From Alcaligenes faecalis (lineage in GTDB: Bacteria > Pseudomonadota > Gammaproteobacteria > Burkholderiales > Burkholderiaceae_B): 64,000 bases of DNA. Where the stretch lies: contig NZ_CP031747.1 of assembly GCF_005311025.1 (NCBI RefSeq), positions 2,416,954 to 2,480,953 on the forward strand, given 5' to 3'. Positions 57,522 through 64,000 of this stretch are shown here, piece after piece. The position numbers were made by a program, and so were the translations under genes. The notes under the pieces are model-generated. The model was not told where the DNA came from, searched no databases, and saw only the letters and a list, made by a program, of their open reading frames with translations. Position 1 is the stretch's first letter. Each line of letters starts with the position of its first letter.

Positions 57522-58222
57522 GTCAGCATGACGGCCAGACCGGAGACGGTCGCAAACACCAGAACGCCAATGCGCAAACGGCGTTGATCCAGCTTGTGAT
57601 GTACCAGGCTGCTCAAGCCCATCCCCAGCAGCAATGCGGGCAGGCACAACACGGCGTAGCTCAGGTGGGACCACTGTAGCGCGCCGGAGATACCCAGCAC
57701 GGCCAGCGAAATCACTTCCCCCACCAGAAAGCACAAGGCAACTGTCGAGCGCAAGGTGGCGACAGGGGCGTGCTGGTACACCAGAGCCAAAGGCGGGCCA
57801 CCAATGCCGGTGGCGGTTTCAGTGATCCCGGTGACCAGACCTGTGGCAATAAAGGCCTTCTTGCCGGGCGTGAAGCTGGGAGCCAGTACCGACGCCAGTA
57901 CAGCCAGCAAGGTACTGATACCGACAAACTGGTTTAACCAGTAAGTCGACAGCACCAGCAAAATCCCCAAACCGGCAAAAGTCCCTGCAAAACGTCCGAC
58001 GGTGATCCAGCCCGCTCCGCTGCGGTCGATCGCCCCACGTTCACGCCAGGCAACATAGGCGTTCAGCGGCAGCATCAGAAACAGGAGCGCTCCCGGTATG
58101 GCCTCGGGATGAACCAAAGCCAGTACCGGGACTACGATCAGGGCAAAACCCATCCCGCTGGCACCCTGAATAAAGGCACCCGCCAGCACGGCGGCAAAAG
58201 CAATCAGCAAACCCACTGTCAT
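57518..58222 (-). CDS. TauE/SafE-family membrane protein
   Basis: A 234-residue TauE/SafE (DUF81) permease with seven to eight helices: MTVGLLIAFAAVLAGAFIQGASGMGFALIVVPVL at the N terminus, TGLVTGITETATGIGGPPLALVYQ in the middle. The family moves anions such as sulfonates and sulfite. Last gene of a three-gene operon, start overlaps the amidohydrolase stop by 4 (ATGA). Confidence 0.85.
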   Translation of the reverse strand: MTVGLLIAFAAVLAGAFIQGASGMGFALIVVPVLALVHPEAIPGALLFLMLPLNAYVAWRERGAIDRSGAGWITVGRFAGTFAGLGILLVLSTYWLNQFVGISTLLAVLASVLAPSFTPGKKAFIATGLVTGITETATGIGGPPLALVYQHAPVATLRSTVALCFLVGEVISLAVLGISGALQWSHLSYAVLCLPALLLGMGLSSLVHHKLDQRRLRIGVLVFATVSGLAVMLT

Positions 58223-59649
58223 GCCAAGGCCTTTTCCTGCTCGGCGTGACGCGCCAGGTGTTCGGTGGATGGGGCGTGCAGCTTGCGGATATCCGATTGC
58301 GCGACCGCATGGCGAGCCAGCTCACGCACTTCTTCCAACAAGGGCAGGGGATCCCAATCCACAGGCTGGCCTTCCCACAGACGCAGCTTGCCTTGGACAA
58401 CGACAGCCCGAATCTGATCGCGAGCAGCAATCCGAACCAGTTCCCAGGGTAGATCCCAGGAGGGCGTCATCTCGGGCACTTGCAGATCGACCACGAGGAA
58501 GTCGGCTTGGGCGCCCACCCGAATTTGCCCGGTTTGAGCTCCCAGGCCTATGACTTCGGCCCCCCCTCGGGTCGCCATATCCAGCCAGGTCCAACCCGCA
58601 CCGCAAGAGGAGTCGCCCACCATCATGCCGAAGGCAAAGCGTTGCGCCGCCTCGCCATAATCCATCATACGAAAGGCATCGCTGCGAGTGCCGTCCGTCC
58701 CCATGCCCAAACGTATGCCTTGAACGCGCATGGCTTCGGCAGGAGCGACGGCATTGCCTTTCCAGGCGCTGGCAACCGGGTTGTAGGAAACGGCAGCGTT
58801 CAAATCAGCCAGCAGCCGGATTTCGCTGGGGGTAACCAAGGTGGCATGAGCCAGCAAGGAAGCCGAACCCAGGGCACCAATATGGGCAAGATGCTCGATC
58901 GGGCGACGACCATGGGCATTCAAGGAACGCTCCACCGCGACCAAATGCTCGTTGGCATGGGTCTGGAACACACGGCCCGCTTCTTCGCTCATGGAATAGA
59001 TACGATGCAACATCGCATCACTGGCGGCTTCGGGAATAGAGATAGCCAGTGAAGGGCTGATCAAGGCATGGTGTTCCCATTGCTGAAGGTGGGCCTGGGC
59101 GCGAGCCACAATAGGCTCGGCGTCCAATAGTACCGCGCCGTGCTTGTCGTTGCAGATCAGGCCCAGAACGCAGCGTATACCTACGTCTGTGGTGGCTTGC
59201 ACAATCGCGTCCAGATCCTCGGACGATCGCGTGCCAGCGTCGCAAACCGTCGTGAACCCGCCCCGCAAGGCTTCCAGTGCCGACAGCTTGCTGGAGGCAT
59301 ACAGATGGCGAGCGTTCAAGGTGCTTTCCAGTGGCACCCAGACCCGGCGGAAAATCTCCGAGGGCTCGCCATACACCAGCGACTTCCCATATGACTGGGT
59401 GACGTGATGGTGTGCATCCACAAAACCGGGCATCAACAAATGACCGGGCAAGCTCAGACGTGGCAGCCCAGGGTGACGGGTGGCAATCTCTTCTACCGTG
59501 CCAATATCGCTGAAGCGACCTTCTTCAATCAGTACAGCGTGTCCGCTGACAGGTCCTTGCGGCAGCAAGAGGTGTTCGGGTTCCAGAATGCGGGCCTGAG
59601 CCAGGTCGTGGGATTGAAATAAAGATGCGTGATTCATGGCACAGCTCAT
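58219..59649 (-). CDS. ATZ/TRZ-type amidohydrolase (deaminase)
   Basis: A 476-residue metal-dependent hydrolase of the guanine deaminase/ATZ-TRZ group. Metal ligands: HxH-type DAHHHV (residue about 74-79), QTHANEH (two His) and GTDG Asp. Start ATG at 59649 overlaps the permease stop (TGATG), so coupling supports it over the upstream TTG. Between a nucleobase-type permease and a TauE protein, it probably deaminates a heterocycle such as a purine or pterin. The substrate is not determined by sequence. Confidence 0.85.
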   Translation of the reverse strand: MSCAMNHASLFQSHDLAQARILEPEHLLLPQGPVSGHAVLIEEGRFSDIGTVEEIATRHPGLPRLSLPGHLLMPGFVDAHHHVTQSYGKSLVYGEPSEIFRRVWVPLESTLNARHLYASSKLSALEALRGGFTTVCDAGTRSSEDLDAIVQATTDVGIRCVLGLICNDKHGAVLLDAEPIVARAQAHLQQWEHHALISPSLAISIPEAASDAMLHRIYSMSEEAGRVFQTHANEHLVAVERSLNAHGRRPIEHLAHIGALGSASLLAHATLVTPSEIRLLADLNAAVSYNPVASAWKGNAVAPAEAMRVQGIRLGMGTDGTRSDAFRMMDYGEAAQRFAFGMMVGDSSCGAGWTWLDMATRGGAEVIGLGAQTGQIRVGAQADFLVVDLQVPEMTPSWDLPWELVRIAARDQIRAVVVQGKLRLWEGQPVDWDPLPLLEEVRELARHAVAQSDIRKLHAPSTEHLARHAEQEKALA

Positions 59650-60986
59650 CAAGAATGTTGAAGGGGAGCGGGTTTGGGCGAGCGCTGGCCGAGGTGAATG
59701 AACAGGTAGTTCAAAACAGCCGCCGTCAGCGCACCCATAGCAACGCCGTTGGACAAGAGCAATCGCACTTGGGAGGGAAGTTGGTCGTAAATGCCGGGAA
59801 CGACGATGGGCAGCAAACCGACCGCCAGAGCCGTGGCAACCACATACATGGCGGCATGGCCGCGCAGGTCTACCTTGCGCAACATGTCTATGCCCATGGT
59901 GCCGACGATGGCAAAGACCACCAGCCCAGTTGCGCCAATGACAGAGGCAGGAATGACGCTGATCAGCGCGGAGAGCGGCGAGAACACGCCAAACAGAATC
60001 AGGAACAGTCCACCGACGGCCGTGACATAGCGGGAGCGCACTTGGGTCGCGCGAATGATGCCGATGTTTTCACCACTGGTAATGATCAGCGAGGTCCCGA
60101 AAATACCGCCCAGCAAAGAAGCCAGCCCGTCGCCACGGATCGTATTGGGCACTTGTGCCTGTTGTTCGGCCTCGTTTTCCTTGCCCAGGACCTCATTCAA
60201 GGCAATGGTCTGGCCAGTGGCTTCCACCATGGAAATCAAGGTGAACAGCAGCAGCGGCAAAGCGGCAATCAGATCAAAGTTGGGCGGGCCAAAGGGGAAG
60301 GGCGATGGCAGGGCCAGCAGTGGGCCACTGCCCACGCCGCTCAAGCTGATGTCGCCCATCAAGGCAGCGGACAAGGCACCCACAATCAAGCCCAGCAAGA
60401 TAGCCAACTGGCGGCACATGCCCTTGAGCAAACGGGCAAACAGCACCGTAGACGCAATGGTGATCAGGGCCAGCAGCAAATTGTCGGTATTACCGAAATT
60501 GGCCGAGCCGGGTGTGCCGGCAATTAATTTGCCGGATATCTGCGCCAGGTTGATGGCAACCAGCAAGAGCATGATGCCGATGACCAGCGAAGGGAAGTAA
60601 CGCAAAAAGCGTTTGAAGATGGGGACGATCAGAAAGTACAGCAGGGCGGACAGAATCACCGCCCCGGAGGCGGTGGGCAGATCGGTTTGTTGCGCGATCA
60701 GAATGAACAGGATGATGGGCGCACCACCGGGCAGCATCACAAAAGGTAGTTTGGCGCCTATACCGGCTGGGCCGAAGGATTGGATCAAGGTGCCTATGCC
60801 ACAGACCAGAAAGGTGGCGCTCAATAGCTGAGTGGTCAGGGCAGCATCAAAGCCCAGGGCCTTGCTCATCAAGAACACGGCGGCGATAGGGGAGGCGGCC
60901 ATGACCAGTACGTGTTGCAGCCCGAAGGCAATCATGCGCTGAGGGGAATACAGCTCATCCACTTGCGCAGTGGGGGTGTCTTTCAT
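59649..60986 (-). CDS. NCS2 nucleobase:cation symporter
   Basis: A 445-residue NCS2/NAT permease (xanthine/uracil family) with about 12 to 14 helices. The signature ENIGIIRATQV (E-N-x-G-x4-T) is in helix 10; Glu at the first position is typical of xanthine or uric-acid transporters in this family. AGGAGA with 6-base spacing. First gene of the reverse operon; two LacI-type palindromes lie 74-121 bases upstream. Confidence 0.88.
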   Translation of the reverse strand: MKDTPTAQVDELYSPQRMIAFGLQHVLVMAASPIAAVFLMSKALGFDAALTTQLLSATFLVCGIGTLIQSFGPAGIGAKLPFVMLPGGAPIILFILIAQQTDLPTASGAVILSALLYFLIVPIFKRFLRYFPSLVIGIMLLLVAINLAQISGKLIAGTPGSANFGNTDNLLLALITIASTVLFARLLKGMCRQLAILLGLIVGALSAALMGDISLSGVGSGPLLALPSPFPFGPPNFDLIAALPLLLFTLISMVEATGQTIALNEVLGKENEAEQQAQVPNTIRGDGLASLLGGIFGTSLIITSGENIGIIRATQVRSRYVTAVGGLFLILFGVFSPLSALISVIPASVIGATGLVVFAIVGTMGIDMLRKVDLRGHAAMYVVATALAVGLLPIVVPGIYDQLPSQVRLLLSNGVAMGALTAAVLNYLFIHLGQRSPKPAPLQHS

Positions 60987-61059
60987 CAGTGTCTCCTGTG
61001 CTGCATTGTCAGGTGCTAAAGAGCCTGCTGCAGTCCTTTAGGTTTTTATCGAATTTATG

Positions 61060-61075
61060 AGTAAAACGATTTGGT
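61060..61075. promoter_or_regulatory. LacI-type operator 1 (degenerate)
   Basis: AGTAAAACGATTTGGT matches the palindrome at 61092 at 13 of 16 positions, centred 32 bp from it (three helical turns). Confidence 0.6.
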
Positions 61076-61091
61076 TTTGATTTTATGCTCA

Positions 61092-61107
61092 ACCAAAACG
61101 TTTTGGT
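61092..61107. promoter_or_regulatory. LacI-type operator 2 (perfect palindrome)
   Basis: ACCAAAACGTTTTGGT is a perfect 16-bp palindrome with the central CG expected for LacI-family operators. Upstream of the permease gene (reverse strand). Confidence 0.75.
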
Positions 61108-61184
61108 AGTGTATTTATGCTTGGCTGAAAAGTCGATGCGCAAATCAAATAAGGATTATTTCTGCAGGCTGAACTAGCCTGTTG

Positions 61185-61250
61185 GAGGCAGAGGCAGAGG
61201 CAGAGGCAGAGGCAGAGGCAGAGGCAGAGGCAGAGGCAGAGGCAGAGGCT
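61185..61250. repeat. Hexanucleotide repeat (GAGGCA)11
   Basis: Ten perfect GAGGCA units plus a final GAGGCT. About 200 bases upstream of the permease start on its 5' side. Copy number could vary by slippage. Confidence 0.95.
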
Positions 61251-61674
61251 TTACACCCTGTCAGTTTCCTGACCAGTCATTCAAGCTTCGGTGCGGGCCT
61301 CTTGGCCAAGGCGGTGGAACTTGTCTAACTGCTCTCTGTAGCGCTTCAGGGAAAACCCTGTGTGTGCTGCAGCGAGAAAAGAACTATAGCACGAGGATTT
61401 TCCGCTTTGCAAGTTTTTTACCTGAATATTTCATGTAAAAGAGGCGGTTTACAGTAATTTTCCACTTAGATCATTGTTATATATGATAAAACTTAAATGA
61501 AACCAAATGATACCAAAATGACTATATCTCGTTCATAGCTGGAGAGACACCAGAACTGGCAGGTGAAACGCCAGGATGCCCCATCGCAGAACAGGTCGAT
61601 TCCAGGCTTTTTCTCTCCAGCTCAGCATCGATTCCCTTGTTTCGCGCTGAATTCCCGCCCCAAACGTGTTTTCG

Positions 61675-61738
<64 letters not shown>

Positions 61739-61829
61739 AAAGATAAGAATGCAGTTGCGATCCTGGGGAAGGCTGCACAAAGACCCGGCTATCACCATGG
61801 GCCGCTAATCTAGAACCTGGTCTACAACA

Positions 61830-61916
61830 CTCTATATAGAGCGCCGGCCATCCCTCTACATATAGAGACATACCAAGCGCCCTACTTTTGACCCACAAAC
61901 CCCTCTCTATATAGAG
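61830..61916. repeat. Three CTCTATATAGAG-type palindromes
   Basis: Copies at 61830-61841 and 61905-61916 are exact 12-bp palindromes; a third at 61854-61867 has a two-base insertion (CTCTACATATAGAG). They end about 70 bp before ung and could be operators or short hairpins. Confidence 0.8.
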
Positions 61917-61983
61917 ACACCCCATCCAGGCAGATAGGTAAGCCACATCTCCCCTATTACAATAGGCAGACAAATAACTCTGT

Positions 61984-62787
61984 ATGCAGACTATGGCCCG
62001 CTCATCTTCTCAAGCCCCTGCGGCACAGCTCAGCCTGATTGGCGAGGAACTACTCTCCGGCAATCTCCTGACCGAGAACATCCTGAATCAAATTGCCCGC
62101 CTTCCCAGCGACTGGCGTGCAACATTGGATCGCCCGGAGCTGCAAGACATATTGGCAACTCTGGCCAAGTGGTTGGACAAGGAGTGCCAGGATGGCGCCT
62201 CTATTTACCCGGCCGCCCCTTTCCGCGCACTGGAACTGCTGCCATTGCAGAAAGTCAGCGTCGTGATTCTGGGCCAGGACCCTTATCACGGTCCCAATCA
62301 GGCGCAGGGATTGTCATTTTCCGTGCCTGACACTTGCCCGGCCCCACCCAGTCTGCGCAATATCTTTAAAGAGCTGGAGCTGGAATATCCCGACACCACC
62401 TTGCCAAGCAGTCATGATCTGAGCAACTGGGGTCGACAAGGTGTCTTGCTATTGAATACATCGCTGACTGTAGAAGATGGTTTGCCTGCCTCTCACGCCA
62501 AGAAAGGTTGGGAGCAGATTACTGACTCCCTGCTGATGAACCTGGCCCAGCAGACTACACGCCCTATTGTTTATATGTTGTGGGGTGCTCACGCCCAAGC
62601 CAAAGAAGCACTGATTCAGCAGCACTCCCAGCATCCTTACCTAATATTGAAGGCCAATCACCCTTCCCCCTTGGCTGCTCGCCGCCCCCCTGTTCCTTTT
62701 ATTGGCTGTGGTCATTTCCAGCAGGCCAATGACTGGCTCAAAGAGCAAGGCGTCACTCCCATACAATGGTTTGCCACTGGCGCTTGA
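61984..62787 (+). CDS. ung: Uracil-DNA glycosylase
   Basis: A 267-residue family-1 UDG. The catalytic GQDPYHG (D99 at about residue 99) and the DNA-intercalation loop NHPSPLAAR are intact. It removes uracil from DNA. An N-terminal extension of about 50 residues precedes the conserved core, longer than in E. coli Ung (229 residues). Possible promoter elements lie among the palindromes upstream. Confidence 0.95.
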   Translation: MQTMARSSSQAPAAQLSLIGEELLSGNLLTENILNQIARLPSDWRATLDRPELQDILATLAKWLDKECQDGASIYPAAPFRALELLPLQKVSVVILGQDPYHGPNQAQGLSFSVPDTCPAPPSLRNIFKELELEYPDTTLPSSHDLSNWGRQGVLLLNTSLTVEDGLPASHAKKGWEQITDSLLMNLAQQTTRPIVYMLWGAHAQAKEALIQQHSQHPYLILKANHPSPLAARRPPVPFIGCGHFQQANDWLKEQGVTPIQWFATGA

Positions 62788-62817
62788 CCATCCGTTCCCC
62801 TTACCTGATCCAGAACC

Positions 62818-63171
62818 ATGCCTTTAAGCCCTGCCAATCCAGAATTAAGCTCTCAAGAACAACATGCTCTTTGGTCGAACGAACTGCTCGAACAATATGG
62901 CTGGCAATTTCAGGGAGAAACGCCGTTTGCCGTCCCCTTAAGCAGCCTGCCCTTGCTGGATGAATTGTTCAAGTTTGTGAACGAGACCATCAAGGACTCT
63001 TTTGATCGCTCTTTATTCTGCTGGACTGATCTTAAACAAGACAACAAAGGTCTGACGGCCTGGTATCTGGGCGTCGAAGATTACGACGAAGTGCTGGAGC
63101 CTTATATAGAGAGCTTGTCTGCCAAGGCCCTGGCCCAGAGTGATGCAGTAGAAAGCCCACCGTCCGAATAA
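62818..63171 (+). CDS. Hypothetical 117-residue protein after ung
   Basis: An acidic soluble protein (LWSNELLEQYGWQFQ, LLDELFKFVNETIKDS, TAWYLGVEDYDEVLEPYIESL). No family recognised. It begins 31 bp after the ung stop in the same direction and is probably co-transcribed. Confidence 0.72.
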   Translation: MPLSPANPELSSQEQHALWSNELLEQYGWQFQGETPFAVPLSSLPLLDELFKFVNETIKDSFDRSLFCWTDLKQDNKGLTAWYLGVEDYDEVLEPYIESLSAKALAQSDAVESPPSE

Positions 63172-63315
63172 AAGGACACCAGCAAGCAGTGATACAGGCA
63201 GCCAGGGATACATGCCCCAAGAACCGCGAACGACTCTCCGGCTTGCTGGCTGCCCTGAAACCTGTAAAAAAACAGGCAGACGCGGATCAACAACACCGGA
63301 AAACCCGGAAGTCAT

Positions 63316-63344
63316 AAAAAAAACCCGGCGCCAAGGCCGGGTTC
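63316..63344 (-). terminator. Terminator of lipA
   Basis: AACCCGGC (63323-63330) / GCCGGGTT (63337-63344); the A-run before it becomes a U-tail on the reverse strand. A T-poor tail on the plus side makes it mainly a reverse-strand terminator. Confidence 0.75.
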
Positions 63345-63387
63345 TTCAAATAAAAGCCAAGTCTTACAAAGACCTGTTCTCTTATCT

Positions 63388-64000
63388 TTAAGGTTGCACA
63401 CCTGCTGCGTGCGCCTGCTGGTCTGCGTGATAGGACGAACGCACCATGGCACCAACCGCCGCATGGGTAAAGCCCATTGCATAGGCCTCGCGCTCAAACA
63501 TCAAGAATTCATCAGGCGTCACGTAGCGCATCACGGGCAAGTGGTGGCCGGATGGCTGCAAATACTGGCCAATGGTCAGCATATCAATATCGTGAGCTCG
63601 CATATCGCGCATCACTTCCAGAATCTCTTCGTTGGTCTCACCCAAGCCAACCATCAAACCGGATTTGGTTGGAATGTTTGGATGCAACTTCTTGAACTCT
63701 TGCAGCAGTTTCAAGGAGTGGTGGTAATCCGAACCAGGACGCGCCTGCTTGTACAAGCGAGGTACCGTTTCCAGGTTGTGGTTCATCACATCTGGAGGGC
63801 AGGCATTCAGGATCCCCAACGCACGGTCCAGACGAGCACGGAAGTCCGGCACCAGCACTTCAATAGTCGTAGTTGGCGAATGCTCGCGCACCTGACGGAT
63901 ACATTCCACAAAGTGGGCAGCGCCACCATCACGCAAATCGTCACGGTCTACGGAGGTAATAACCACGTAGGACAACTTCATGGCGCCAATGGCCTTGGCC
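63388..64000 (-). CDS. lipA: Lipoyl synthase, C-terminal part (runs off the window)
   Basis: The C-terminal 204 residues or so of a radical SAM lipoyl synthase; the 5' part lies beyond the right edge. Blocks: [91 protein letters not shown] and a final [19 protein letters not shown]. It inserts sulfur into octanoyl groups of lipoyl domains. The SAM cluster cysteines (CxxxCxxC) are in the missing part. Confidence 0.95.
   Translation of the reverse strand, partial: AKAIGAMKLSYVVITSVDRDDLRDGGAAHFVECIRQVREHSPTTTIEVLVPDFRARLDRALGILNACPPDVMNHNLETVPRLYKQARPGSDYHHSLKLLQEFKKLHPNIPTKSGLMVGLGETNEEILEVMRDMRAHDIDMLTIGQYLQPSGHHLPVMRYVTPDEFLMFEREAYAMGFTHAAVGAMVRSSYHADQQAHAAGVQP

Overview
The window looks like a chromosomal segment of a betaproteobacterium of the Alcaligenaceae; Alcaligenes is my best guess from overall protein resemblance, not from a search. 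About half is a lambda-like, long-tailed (siphovirus-type) prophage and half is host chromosome carrying two aromatic-degradation clusters.

Region 1, 1 to about 31 kb, is a prophage whose left end (integrase, repressor) lies outside the window. In order it has: an early block with a YdaT/CII-like regulator, NinB, a YbcO-like nuclease, a replication initiator with internal iterons, a DnaC-like loader and small nin-type genes; a reverse-strand AbiC-like membrane gene (6.0-6.9 kb); packaging and head genes (TerS, TerL, portal, gpF-like, DUF2213, decoration, capsid); a KilA-N moron; connector and tail genes with an Ig-like domain on the tube protein; a lipoprotein moron; tape measure, distal tail, NlpC/P60 and J-like proteins; a tail fibre fused to an SGNH esterase; a lysis cassette with two holins, endolysin and nested Rz/Rz1; and a reverse-strand four-helix membrane gene at the right end. 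Hairpins followed by T-runs recur at module junctions. The right boundary is not resolved. A broken SRAP/YedK gene and a few small genes lie at 31.1-32.5 kb.

Region 2, 32.2-41.2 kb, is host DNA. It encodes a hemolysin-III-type membrane protein, a YegP-like protein, RidA, two lipoproteins (OB-fold-like and lipocalin), a GFA-family protein, a complete polar amino-acid ABC importer (binding protein, two permeases, ATPase), a TM2 protein and hypotheticals.

Region 3, 41.5-55.6 kb, is the aromatic island. A MopR/DmpR-type sigma-54 activator is divergent from a complete six-gene multicomponent phenol hydroxylase operon, with a near-consensus -24/-12 promoter and an upstream activator palindrome between them. 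Next, a BenM/CatM-type LysR regulator is divergent from benABCD and an aromatic-acid MFS transporter. Phenol hydroxylase and BenABCD both make catechol, but no catechol dioxygenase is present in the window. A LysE/RhtB exporter follows.

Region 4, 55.6-64 kb, holds two very small genes (a 19-codon ORF and a 59-residue lipoprotein), a LacI regulator convergent with an NCS2 permease / ATZ-TRZ amidohydrolase / TauE operon that has paired operator-like palindromes in front, a 1-kb repeat-rich intergenic stretch (GAGGCA x11, CAGA x16, three CTCTATATAGAG-type palindromes), ung, a hypothetical gene, and lipA running off the right edge.
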